64,000 nucleotides of DNA from Lagopus muta (lineage: Eukaryota; Chordata; Aves; Galliformes; Phasianidae), in assembly GCF_023343835.1 (NCBI RefSeq), contig NW_026040162.1:1-64000 (forward strand). The letters are read 5' to 3'. Below are positions 36,286 to 47,789 of the stretch, piece after piece (positions within the stretch are counted from its first letter, which is position 1; each line of letters starts with the position of its first letter). Both the position numbers and the translations under genes were made by a program. Under the pieces are notes generated by a model. It ran no database searches. It saw only the letters and a list, made by a program, of their open reading frames with translations, and was not told the origin of the DNA.

Positions 36286-36620
36286 TGTCACGCTGAAAAA
36301 CTGCTGGCATGTGGGGGGGGGGGGGAAGGAGGGGGAAGGGAGGGGAAGTGATGTCATGCAAGAAAAATTGATTTTGTGCCAGAAAATGCCTTTTTGGGGC
36401 TTTGAGGCCGTGTGCCGAGCTGGTGGTTTCTATCTGCTGCGTTCAGATGGATCTGCCTGAGACCAAATGGGAGATTTCCTGAAGGCGGTTCCGTGGTGGG
36501 TGCAGATGTTTGGATTAACGGCTTAATTAGCTCGCTAACTGCTAATGGCAGTGAGTGTGTTGTACTGAGGCACAGGGCTGACCGGGCATTGAGAGAGAGG
36601 AAATAAATAGAGCATGTTGA
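36285..36620. other. Short unique island
   Basis: Repeat-free except for a 14-base G run near 36313. It contains ggattaacggcttaattagc. Confidence 0.35.
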
Positions 36621-37325
36621 GAAAGGGAAAGGGGGGGTGAGAGGAAGGGGAAGGGGAGAGGAAAAGGGAAGGAAGGGGAAGGAAAAGGGGAAAGAAGCGG
36701 GAGGGGTAACAAGAGGGAAAGGGGACGAAAAAGGGGAAAGGGAGAGAGGGAAGGGGAAGGAAAAGAGGAAAGGCGAGGGAGGGAAAGAGGGGAAGGGGAG
36801 GGAAGGGGAAAGGGGAAGGGGAGAAAGAAAGGGGAAGGGGAAAGGAGGAGGGAAGGGGAAGGGAAAAGGGAAATGAGAGAAGGAGAAAGCAAAAGGGAAG
36901 GGGGAAGCAAAGGGGAAAGAGGAGAGAAATGGGAGGAGGGAAAGGAGAAGTGGAGAGGAAGGCAAGGAAGGGGAAAAGAAAAGAGAAGGAAAGGAGAAAG
37001 GGGAAGGGAATGGAAAGAGGAAGAAAAGGGAAGTGGAAGGGGCAGGAGAAAGGAAGGGAAAGGAGAAGAGGAAGGGGAGTGGAAGATGGGAAGGAGGGGG
37101 GGAAGGGAATGGGAAGGGGAAGTAGAAGAGAAGGGAAGGAAAAGGAGGAGAAAAGGAAGGGAAAGGGAAGGGGAAAAGAAAGGGAAAGGGAAGGGGAATG
37201 AGAAGGGGTAGAAAGGGAGAGGGAAACGGGAAGGGGAAAGAAAGGGAAAGGGGAGGGAAGGAGGAAGGGGGGAAGAAGGGAAGGAAGGAGAAGGAAGGGA
37301 AAGGAGGAGCGAAGGGGAAGGAAAA
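36620..37325. repeat. Polypurine tract of about 700 bp
   Basis: Almost only G and A (gggaaggggaaaggaagggg words) on the + strand. Predicted ORFs on either strand are low-complexity. Confidence 0.85.
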
Positions 37326-38890
37326 CACACACACAAAACAGCAGAAAAAAATAAAACAGAAAAAAATAAGGACATATTTGGATACGAACATTTGTTCTCG
37401 GCGCTCAGCGGGCGCTGACGAGGAATGCAGACGCTCAGCAGCAAACGCTTCTCACTGCTAAAAATATTCCTATCTCCAAGCACTGCTGGCTGAGGGAAGT
37501 GAAAAATAAGGAAATAACAAAAGGAAACGGCCTTGGGGAGAGTGGGGAAAAAAGGATCGTTCTTAACGCAGAGTGGAGAAAGAGGATAAAACCCTTGAAG
37601 TCGAGTGGGAAAGATAATGGAGTTCTTCAGATTGAATGGGAAAAATAGTGGGATTCTACTGATTGAATGGGAAAAATAATGGAATGCTTCAGATAGGATG
37701 GGAAAAATAATGGAGTTTTTTACACAGAATGGGAAAGATGATTGAATTCTTCAGAAGGAATGGGAGGAATAGTGGAATTCTTTATGTAGGATGGGAAAAA
37801 CAATGGGATTATTGAGGCAGGATGGGAAAAATAATGGATTTGTTTAGACATTGGGAAAAAAGAATGGAATTCTTTAGACTGAGTGGGATAAATAACGAAA
37901 TGGTGACGCAAATGCAACATTAATTACGACATAAACAGAAAATGATGACATAAATACAAAATGAACAATGACATAAATAGAAAATGATTACGGAAATGGA
38001 AAATTACGGTGTAGATTCAACATGATAAAGTCAAAATGTTGATGTAAATAGAAAATGATGGCTGAATAGGAAATGATGACTTAAAGACAAAGTGAACGAT
38101 GGTGGAAAGTAGGAAACAATGGCAGAAAATAGGAAATAATGGTGGAAAATAGGAAACGACGGCGGAAAGTAGGAAATGATGACATAAATACAAGGTGAAT
38201 GATGGTGGAAAATAGGAAATGATGACATAAATAGGAAGTGAATGATGGAAAATAGGAAATGATGACATAAATAGAAAGTGAATGATGGAAAATAGGAAAT
38301 GATGGCAGAAAATAGGAAATAATGGCGGAAAATAGGAAATGATGGCAGAAAATAGGAAATGATGGTGATGGTGGAAAATAGGAAATGATGGCAGAAAATA
38401 GGAAATGATGGTGGTAAATAGGAAACGACGGTGGAAAGTAGGAAATGATGACATAAATACAAGGTGAATGATGGTGGAAAATAGGAAATGATGACATAAA
38501 TAGGAAGTGAATGATGGAAAATAGGAAATGATGACATAAATAGAAAGTGAATGATGGAAAATAGGAAATGATGGCAGAAAATAGGAAATAATGGCGGAAA
38601 ATAGGAAATGATGGCAGAAAATAGGAAATGATGGTGGTAAATAGGAAACGACAGTGGAAAGTAGGAAATGATGACATAAATACAAGGTGAATGATGGTGG
38701 AAAATAGGAAATGATGACATAAATAGGAAGTGAATGATGGTGGAAAATAGGAAATGATGGCAGAAAATAGGAGATGATGGCAGAAAATAGGAAACAATGG
38801 CATAAATACAAATGATGATGATGTAAATAGGAAATGGTGGCATGGGTAGGAACGGTGACGTAAATAGGAAATAAGGACAACACAGATAGA
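37325..38890. repeat. A/G-rich tandem repeats just upstream of the LRFN3 coding exon
   Basis: 37330-37560 is mostly unique. 37580-37880 holds units with aatgggaaaaataatggaat. 37900-38880 holds ggaaaataggaaatgatggc and gacataaataggaagtgaat units with a repeated block (about 38170-38370 and 38455-38635 are near copies). The array stops about 130 bases before the acceptor at 39020. Confidence 0.8.
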
Positions 38891-39038
38891 ACCCAATAAA
38901 GGCGAAACGACGGCGTAAATCCTAAAGGATAACCCTAACCTGCAGAGCTGCCCCATAGACACAACACAGAGTGCCTCACGCCGCCCCATAACAGCGTTTC
39001 CCACTGCTCTCCCCCCCCAGGTCTGCCCTTCTCCTACG

Positions 39039-40417
39039 ATGGACAGGCTGCTCGTCTGCCTGCTGGTTGTCAGCGCGGCGGTGAAGGCCATGCTGTGCCC
39101 CAAGCGCTGCATGTGTCAGAACCTCTCCCCGTCCTTCACCATCCTCTGCACCAAAACGGGGCTCCTCTTCGTGCCCCCCAGCATCGACCGGAGGACGGCG
39201 GAGCTGCGGCTGATGGACAACTTCATCACCACGCTGCGGCGGAAGGATTTTGCCAACATGACCAACCTCATCCACCTGACCCTGTCGAGGAACACCATCA
39301 GTCAGATCATGCCTTACGCCTTCTTCGATCTTAAGGGCCTCCACGCGTTGCACCTGGACAGCAACCGGCTGACCTACATCAACGAGGACCATTTCAAAGG
39401 GTTGATTAACCTCCGCCATTTGATCCTGAGCAACAACCAGCTGAGCTACATCTCCCCGAGATCGCTGGACGACTTCATCGAGACCATCGAGGACCTGGAT
39501 CTGTCCTACAACAATCTGGTCAACGTTCCTTGGGAAACGGTGGCCAAGCTCTCCAACGTCAACACGGTCAGCTTGGACCACAACCTCATCGAGTTCGTCC
39601 CGGAGGGGATCTTCTCCAACCTGCACAAGTTGGCCCGCTTGGACATGACCTCCAACAAGCTGAAGAAGATCCCTCCGGATCCACTCTTTTCCAGGATTCC
39701 CGTCTATGCCAAATCCAAAGGGTCTCCGCTGACGTCGCTGGTGCTGAGTTTTGGGGGGAACCCTCTGCACTGTAACTGCGAGTTGGTCTGGTTGAGGCGT
39801 CTCACCAGGGAGGACGATTTGGAGACGTGCGCTTCGCCGCCGGAATTGATGGGGAAATACTTCTGGTCCATCAAAGAGGAGGAATTTGTGTGCGAGCCCC
39901 CCATGATCACGCACCGCACCCCGAAGGTGGCTGTGAGCGAGGGGCAGAGCGTCTCCTTGAAGTGCAAAGCTGTGGGCGACCCCGACCCCTACGTCCGATG
40001 GATCGCGCCTGATGGGAAGCTGGTCTCCAACACCTCCAGGACGACGTCGTACGAAAACGGGACGTTGGATCTGGTGGGGACTTCTTTGGGTGATAAGGGA
40101 ACGTTCACCTGCATCGCGTCCAACGCGGCCGGGGAATCGACGGCGCCGGTGGAGTTGGTGGTGACGCCGTACCCCAACTTGGCCAACAGCACCAACTGTG
40201 AGAAGGAGGCGGAGAACGGCCCATCAGACATCCTCATCTCGGCCAAATCGAGCTTTCCCAACGAGACAAAAGGGCCCCAGGAGAAGGCGGCGGTGGTGGT
40301 GGGGGAGCTGACGTCGTCCTCCGCGCTCATCCAGTGGCCGTCGCAGCAGCACCTCCCCGGGATCCGCATGTTCCAGATTCAGTACAACAGCTCCTCCGAC
40401 GAGATCCTCGTCTACAG
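39039..40417 (+). CDS. LRFN3: LRFN3 (SALM4) coding exon 1: signal peptide, LRRs, Ig domain, first half of FN3
   Basis: Postsynaptic single-pass adhesion protein of the SALM/LRFN family, acting in neurite outgrowth and synapse organisation at the neuronal surface. This exon encodes residues 1-459 and two bases of codon 460. Order: hydrophobic signal peptide (1-17), cysteine-rich LRR N-cap (CPKRCMCQ, about 20-50), a run of leucine-rich repeats (about 52-220), LRR C-cap ([15 protein letters not shown]..., about 240-290), C2-type Ig domain ([12 protein letters not shown]...[13 protein letters not shown], about 300-380), then the first FN3 strands ([20 protein letters not shown]). Motifs such as [35 protein letters not shown] and LANSTNC fit LRFN3 better than LRFN1, 2, 4 or 5. 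The ATG is 18 bases after an acceptor (AG at 39019-39020), so a non-coding exon must exist upstream. The donor is AG|GTAACC at 40417/40418. Confidence 0.93.
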
Positions 40418-40444
40418 GTAACCCCCAATCCATGGCTGTGCAAG

Positions 40445-41420
40445 TGAGGAGATGAGGGGGAGTGGGAAGAGTTGGGGTGGGAGCGTGGGAAGTTAAGGGG
40501 AGGTGCGGAATGTTGAGGCGGGGAGCGAGGAAAGTTGGAGGGAGATTGAAGATCTGCAGAGAAAGTTGAGAAAAATTAGAGGAAAAAATGGAGATATTCA
40601 GGTGGAAGTGGGAAAAATATTGGAAAATAAGAGAGATTCGGGAAGAAGTGAGAAAAAGTAGGGCGAAAAAGTGAAATATTGAAGTGGAAGTGAGAAAAAT
40701 AGAGCGATAACTGGACGCTTATGAGGGAGTGAAAAAAGAGGAGAAAATGAGATGTTTGTCTCAATGAGGTGAAAGTGAGAAAAAGAGTGGAAAATTGGAG
40801 ATATTCAGAGAAATTTCAGGAAAAAAATGAGGAAAATTGAGGTTTTCAGGTGGAAGCGAGTTAAAAACTGAGAAAAAATGTGAAGTATTGAGGTGGAAGA
40901 GAGAAAAATTAAGAGGCGAATTGAAATATTGAAGTGGAAGTGAGAAAAGTATCAGAAAATTAGAGATATTCAGGAAGAAGTGAGAAAAATTAGAGCGAAA
41001 ACGTGAAATATGGAGGTGGGAGTGAGAAAGATTAGAGGCAAAAATTCGGGTGGAAGTGAGAAAAATAGGTGAAAATACGAGATACTCAAAGAAAATTGAG
41101 AAAAATTAGAGGAAAATTTGAGATATTCGGGGAGATGTGAGAATGTTGGGGGGAAAGTGGCTCTTTTCAGTGAAAAGTTGGGGGAAAAGTCATGGTTTTG
41201 AAAAAAGGTTGTGGGAAAAACAAAGCCCTTCTTCTGTGCAAAATGAGGGGGGAAAAAGTCCTTGTTTTGGGCAAGAAGTTGGGGGAAATTTCCTTGTTTG
41301 TGGCAAAAAGTTTTGGGGGAAAGTCCTTATTTTAGGGAAAACGTTGAGGAATGAAGGGCCTTGTTGTAAGTAAATGCTTTGGGGAACTTGAGTTTCCGTG
41401 AAATTTCTGATACACACCAA
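40445..41420. repeat. A/G-rich degenerate repeats at the 5' side of LRFN3 intron 2
   Basis: Units such as gaagtgagaaaaattagagc and gtgaaatattgaggtggaag run to about 41130, then gggggaaaaagtccttgttt units to about 41380. They start about 27 bases from the donor. Confidence 0.75.
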
Positions 41421-41885
41421 AATTGCTCATTTTTCCCCCCGAAAAAACGCAGCAAAAAATCATCCATCAGAGCTTTGTGCTTTTCCTTACTCGCAAAGCT
41501 GAAAATCAGTCTGAAATTACCAGAAAGGATGAAAATATACAATTCCAAGGGAGGGATTTGGTCTTCATTCAGGAGCGGTGCGGCGGATTTAGAACCATTT
41601 TCCCACTTTCTGTTCTATCACAGCTGTAATACGGCGCACAAACACACGTAGCTCATTATGGTAATTAGTCACATTTCCATCCCAACCCCTCTGCTTAGTC
41701 ATCCCATAACAAAATATGATGAAAAGTGAGCACTCGGCGGCGGCTGAATCACTCAAATAACTCAGATTTTGGGAAAACGGTGCTTTGCATAATTATTTGT
41801 CAATTACTCCTCCGTCTTGTGGATGGGCTGAGCCCCACAGACAGGAATCCCATAGAGTGCTCCCAAATGGGGTTTCCCATTGGGG
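41420..41885. other. Repeat-free AT-rich island in LRFN3 intron 2
   Basis: No exon seen. Contains tttgcataattat (41784-41796), a POU/homeodomain-like word, and cattatggtaattagtcac. Possible intronic enhancer; unproven. Confidence 0.4.
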
Positions 41886-41889
41886 ACCA

Positions 41890-44800
41890 ATAGTTCCCAA
41901 CCAGTGGTTGGGTTGAAGGGACTTTAAGGATCCTGCCACGATTGGGTTGGAAGTGATCTTAAAGATCGTAAAATCATGAAATCCTCAAGAGGTTGGGTAG
42001 GAAAAGCTCCTAAAGGTCTTGGTACCATGGGATCCTACAGCGGTTAGGTTGGAGGGCCCTTTAGGTCATAGGTCCGTGAAATTCTACAGTAGTTAAGTTG
42101 GGAGGGATATTAAAGATCATAGAACAGCGGGATTCTACAGTGGTTGGGTTAGAAATGACCTTAGGAACCCCAGAACCACAGGATCCTACCATGGTTGGGT
42201 TGAAGGGGATCTTGAATATCACAGAACCTTGGGATCCTGCAGTGGTTTGATTGGAGGGACCTTCAGGGTCATAGAACCATGGGATCCTGCAGTGGTTGGG
42301 TTGGAGGGACCTTCTACAGAACCATGGGATCCTATAGTGGTTGGGTTAGAAGTGACCTTAGGAACCCCAGAACCACAGGATTCTACCATGGTTGGGTTGG
42401 AGGGGATCTTGAATATCACAGAACCTTGGGATCCTGCAGTGGTTGGGTTGGAGGGACCTTAAGGGTCGTAGAACCATGGGATCCTACAGTGGTTGGGTTG
42501 GAGGGACCTTCAGGGTCATAGAACCATGGGATCCTACAGTGGTTGGGTTGGAGGGACCTTCAGGGTTGTAGAACCTTGGGATCCTACAGTGGTTGGGTTG
42601 GAGAGACCTTCAGGGTCATAGAACCTTGGGATCCTACAGTGGTTGGGTTGGAGGGACCTTCAGGCTTGTAGAACCATGGGATCCTACAATGGTTGGGTTG
42701 GAGGGACCTTAAGGGTCGTAGAACCATGGGATCCTGCAGTGGTTGGGTTGGAGGGACCTTAAGGGTTGTAGAACCATGGGATCCTACAATGGTTGGGTTG
42801 GAGGGACCTTCAGGGTCATAGAACCGTGGGATCCTATAGTGGTTGGGTTGGAGAGACCTTCAGGGTTGTAGAACCTTGGGATCCTACAGTGGTTGGGTTA
42901 GAAGTGACCTTAGGAACCCCAGAACCACAGGATCCTACCATGGTTGGGTTGGAGGGGATCTTGAATATCACAGAACCTTGGGATCCTGCAGTGGTTGGGT
43001 TGGAGGGACCTTAAGGGTCGTAGAACCATGGGATTCTACAGTGGTTGGGTTGGAGGGACCTTCAGGGTTGTAGAACCATGGGATCCTATAGTGGTTGGGT
43101 TAGAAGTGACCTTAGGAACCCCAGAACCACAGGATTCTACCATGGTTGGGTTGGGGGGGATCTTGAATATCACAGAACCTTGGGATCCTACAGTGGTTTG
43201 ATTGGAGGGACCTTCAGGGTTGTAGAACCCTGGGATCCTACAATGGTTGGGTTGGAGGGACCTTAAGGGTCATAGAACCATGGGATCCTATAGTGGTTGG
43301 GTTGGAGGGACCTTCAGGCTTGTAGAACCATGGGATCCTACAATGGTTGGGTTGGAGGGACCTTCAGGGTCATAGAACCGTGGGATCCTACAGTGGTTGG
43401 GTTAGAAGTCACCTTAGGAACCCCAGAACCACAGGATCCTACCATGGTTGGGTTGAAGGGGATCTTGAATATCACAGAACCTTGGGATCCTGCAGTGGTT
43501 GGGTTGGAGGGACCTTAAGGGTCGTAGAACCTTGGGATCCTACAGTGGTTGGGTTGGAGGGACCTTCAGGGTTGTAGAACCTTGGGATCCTACAATGGTT
43601 GGGTTGGAGAGATCTTCAGGGTTGTAGAACCTTGGGATCCTACAGTGGTTGGGTTGGAGAGACCTTAAGGGTTGTAGAACCATGGGATCCTACAGTGGTT
43701 GGGTTGGAGAGACCTTCAGGGTTGTAGAACCTTGGGATCCTGCAGTGGTTGGGTGGGAGGGACCTTCACGGTCGTAGAACCTTGGGATCCTACGGTGGTT
43801 GGGTTGGAGAGACCTTCAGGGTCGTAGAACCATGGGATCCTATAGTGGTTGGGTTAGAAGTGACCTTAGGAACCCCAGAACCACAGGATTCTACCATGGT
43901 TGGGTTGGAGGGGATCTTGAATATCACAGAACCTTGGGATCCTACAGTGGTTTGATTGGAGGGACCTTCAGGGTTGTAGAACCATGGGATCCTACAATGG
44001 TTGGGTTGGAGAGATCTTCAGGGTCATAGAACCGTGGGATCCTGCAGTGGTTGGGTTGGAGGGACCTTCAGGATCACAGAACCATGGGATCCTATAGTGG
44101 TTGGGTTGGAGGGACCTTCAGGGCTGTAGAACCATGGGATCCTACAATGGTTGGGTTGGAGGGACCTTCAGGGTCATAGAACCGTGGGATCCTACAGTGG
44201 TTGGGTTGGAGAGACCTTCAGGGCTGTAGAACCATGGGATCCTATAGTGGTTGGGTTAGAAGTGACCTTAGGAACCCCAGAACCACGGATCCTACCATGG
44301 TTGGGTTGGAGGGGATCTTGAATATCACAGAACCTTGGGATCCTGCAGTGGTTGGGTTGGAGGGACCTTCAGGATCACAGAACCATGGGATCCTGCAGTG
44401 GTTGGGTTGGAGGGACCTTCAGGGTCATAGAACCATGGGATCCTACAGTGGTTGGGTTGGAGAGACCTTCAGGGTTGTAGAACCTTGGGATCCTACAATG
44501 GTTGGGTTGGAGAGACCTTCAGGGTTGTAGAACCATGGGATCCTACAGTGGTTGGGTTGGAGGGACCTTCAGGGTTGTAGAACCATGGGATCCTACAGTG
44601 GTTGGGTTGGAGGGACCTTCAGGGTCATAGAACCATGGGATCCTACAGTGGTTGGGTTGGAGAGACCTTCAGGGTTGTAGAACCTTGGGATCCTACAATG
44701 GTTGGGTTGGAGAGACCTTCAGGGTTGTAGAACCATGGGATCCTACAGTGGTTGGGTTGGAGGGACCTTCAGGGTCATAGAACCGTGGGATCCTACGGTG

Positions 44801-45935
44801 GTTGGGTTGGAGAGACCTTCAGGGTCATAGAACCGTGGGATCCTACAGTGGTTGGGTTGGAGGGACCTTCAGGCTTGTAGAACCATGGGATCCTACAATG
44901 GTTGGGTTGGAGGGACCTTCAGGGTCATAGAACCGTGGGATCCTACAGTGGTTGGGTTGGAGGGACCTTCAGGGCTGTAGAACCATGGGATCCTATAGTG
45001 GTTGGGTTAGAAGTGACCTTAGGAACCCCAGAACCACAGGATTCTACCATGGTTGGGTTGGAGGGGATCTTGAATATCACAGAACCTTGGGATCCTGCAG
45101 TGGTTGGGTTGGAGGGACCTTAAGGTTCGTAGAACCTTGGGATCCTGCAGTGGTTGGGTTGGAAGGGATCTTGAATATCACAGAACCATGGGATCCTACA
45201 ATGGTTGGGTTGGAGAGATCTTCAGGGTCGTAGAACCGTGGGATCCTATAGTGGTTGGGTTGGAGGGACCTTAAGGGTTGTAGAACCATGGGATCCTACA
45301 GTGGTTGGGTTAGAAGTGACCTTAGGAACCCCAGAACCACAGGATCCTACCATGGTTGGGTTGAAGGGGATCTTGAATATCACAGAACCTTGGGATCCTA
45401 CAGTGGTTTGATTGGAGGGACCTTCAGGGTTGTAGAACCGTGGGATCCTACAATGGTTGGGTTGGAGGGACCTTAAGGGTCGTAGAACCTTGGGATCCTA
45501 CAGTGGTTGGGTTGGAGGGACCTTCAGGGCTGTAGAACCATGGGATCCTACAGTGGTTGGGTTGGAGAGACCTTCAGGGCTGTAGAACCATGGGATCCTA
45601 TAGTGGTTGGGTTAGAAGTGACCTTAGGAACCCCAGAACCACAGGATTCTACCATGGTTGGGTTGGAGGGGATCTTGAATATCACAGAACCTTGGGATCC
45701 TACAGTGGTTGGGTTGGAGGGACCTTCAGGGTTGTAGAACCCTGGGATCCTGCAGTGGTTGGGTTGGAGGGACCTTCAGGGCTGTAGAACCATGGGATCC
45801 TACAATGGTTGGGTTGGAGGGACCTTCACGGTTGTAGAACCTTGGGATCCTACAATGGTTGGGTTGGGAGGGACCTCTGAGGTCACAGAACCCAGAAGAT
45901 CGGGTTGGAGGGGACCTTAAAGCCCATCCAGCTCC
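41890..45935. repeat. 50-bp minisatellite resembling a CR1 tail, filling LRFN3 intron 2
   Basis: About 80 units of 50 bp: atagaaccatgggatcctac + agtggttgggttggagggac + cttcagggtc. A variant block (agaagtgaccttaggaaccc, then ggggatcttgaatatcacag) recurs about ten times, giving higher-order structure. Units before about 42200 are more diverged and read more like a CR1 tail (cttaaagatcgtaaaatcat). It stops about 95 bases before the exon at 46032. Confidence 0.9.
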
Positions 45936-46031
45936 AACCCGCGCGGCGGGCCGCTTACCGCCGAGTAGACTGAAGAGGAATCCGAAGGTTTGACCCATTT
46001 GGATGTTTACTGTACGTATTCTCTCTTCCAG

Positions 46032-46536
46032 GATGATCCCAGCTGCTAGTAAATCCTTCTTCTTGACTGATCTGGTTGCAGGACGTGAGTACGACCTCTG
46101 CGTCCTGGCCGTGTACGACGACGGGCTGACATCTCTGACTGCAACCAGGGTGATCGGCTGCGTGCAGTTCACCACCCAGGAGGAGTACAAGCAGTGCCGT
46201 TCCCTCCACGCTCAGTTCCTCGGGGGCACCATGATCATCATCATCGGGGGCATCATCGTGGCGTCGGTGCTCGTCTTCATCTTCATCCTCCTGATGAAGT
46301 ACAAGGTGTACAACAACCACCACAAGAACAAGGCGGCCAAAGTCAGCAACGTCTGCTCGCAAACCAACGGGAGCCACGGTGGCTCGATGGCGCGCTCCAC
46401 CTCCAAGCTCACCGAGGGCTCCCACCAGGAGTGCTCGGCGTCCTCCAGCAAAGGCAAAGCTGTGTTGGACTCGGATTGTGACAAAGTGACTCCTCCAACC
46501 CACCCCACCTTCCTAACGACCGAGGCGTTATCCTAA
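46032..46536 (+). CDS. LRFN3: LRFN3 (SALM4) coding exon 2: rest of FN3, transmembrane helix, short cytoplasmic tail
   Basis: Joined to the upstream exon in phase 2 (AG+G gives Arg460), this exon completes a 627-residue protein, close to my recollection of mammalian LRFN3 (about 628). It begins [14 protein letters not shown], matching the conserved family junction VYR|MIP. It holds the last FN3 strands ([13 protein letters not shown]...GCVQFTT), a transmembrane segment at about 524-548 ([20 protein letters not shown]) and a tail of about 79 residues containing [10 protein letters not shown]. The protein ends TEALS, with no PDZ-binding terminus. That is the known distinction of LRFN3 and LRFN5 from LRFN1, 2 and 4, which end in a PDZ ligand, and it supports the assignment. 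Confidence 0.93.
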
Positions 46537-46697
46537 CGGCCCCGGGGTCGCGAGGTGCTGCTTTGGGAACATTTTGATGCGAGTGGTTGTATTTTAAGCC
46601 TCACTACTATTGTCTATTTTTAAGATCAGATGGTTTCAAAGATATTTTTTTAATCTGTAAACAGTTCTCGCATTCTTAACTATTTTCTTTCGATGAT

Positions 46698-46703
46698 ATT
46701 AAA
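46698..46703 (+). terminator. Likely poly(A) signal of LRFN3 (ATTAAA)
   Basis: ATTAAA lies 162 bases after the LRFN3 stop, in a T-rich UTR. A second candidate, AATAAA at 47024-47029, could give a longer UTR. Confidence 0.5.
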
Positions 46704-47785
46704 GATGAGTGTGTGATTTACAAGATTTTTTTACCGGTTCTTTTATAGCATACACCTCCGGTATCAAGGCAGCGGCATCGCTCGATTCTGACTCGGTTTG
46801 TCCGTAGTGAAATGCACTATTTTTTCCCTTTGGTTACAGACCAGCAGCATTGGATTACTCTCAGGATCTTCAGACTTCCTCACCAAACTGCTCACACCTC
46901 CAAGGAGCGACGTGTCGCAGGGTGACTCATTGCCATGGGCGTGTTGGATGCGTGCAGCTTGCAATAGGAGTGACATGAAGTTCGGGGTTCCCTATGGAAA
47001 ATTATAAAAAATTTAAAAAATTTAATAAAAAAAGAGCACTAATCTTTCAAAAAAAAAAAGAAAAATAATAATAATAATAATAAAGAAAATTGGAAGTACT
47101 TTAAGTGCTTTGGCATCTTTCTCAGAGTTATTTGCTGGGGTAGAAATACGGAGTCGTGTCGTTGGAGTTTGATGGGCTTGATGGGTTCCCTCCAACTTGG
47201 GGGTGAGTTGGCCTCAATGCTCCCCATGGTTTTCCTCCAACTTCAGATGTTCCTTGGGTTGGACTTGATGATGTTTATGGGCTCCTCCCAGCTTGGGCTG
47301 TTCCATGCGTTGGACTCAATGGTCCCAGTGGGTTCCTCTGCACTTGGTGTATTCTAATTCCACGACTGTTGGCTTTGTAACGGCTGTTAATTGGGAAACC
47401 TCTTGTTCTCACAATTCAGATTTACCTCTGGGCAGGAAGAAGCTCCCGCGTTCGTTCTTCCTCCAATTGTAAAAATTCCTTCAAATGGTTGAAACGTCTC
47501 CCACTGTTTCCTTTTTTTTTGGTTGTTGGGAATGCCTGCCGTAGCTCAAGGATTCTTTTCCCTCTCCTTTTAATTTTGGTGATCAATGTATTCAGAATGA
47601 TGACAAAAGCTGCCATATCTCAGCGTGACGCCACGTCTCCAGGTGGTGGGACACCCATTTCTGTCCGTAGCACTGCATGAAGTGCAACGTAACAGATGGA
47701 TGGATGCGTTGTGTGACCGCATTGTTGTAATTGTTGGGTGAAATGATCCTTTTGTTTCACAAGGTGGTGCCAAAGGGAGGTGGAC
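46704..47785. other. LRFN3 3' flank, largely unique
   Basis: No gene. A/T-rich runs occur near 47000-47090. 47155-47345 holds four degenerate units (cctccaacttgggctgttcc type). The remainder is non-repetitive. Confidence 0.35.
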
Positions 47786-47789
47786 ACCA

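Noticed and set aside
38976-39914. 312-residue minus-strand frame opposite LRFN3
   Set aside because: Antisense shadow of the GC-rich LRFN3 exon, without similarity or splice signals.
39039-46536. Assignment to LRFN1, LRFN2, LRFN4 or LRFN5
   Set aside because: Words [24 protein letters not shown] and LANSTNC, the short tail and the absence of a PDZ-binding end fit LRFN3 best. LRFN5 also lacks the PDZ end but has a longer tail and different LRR wording.
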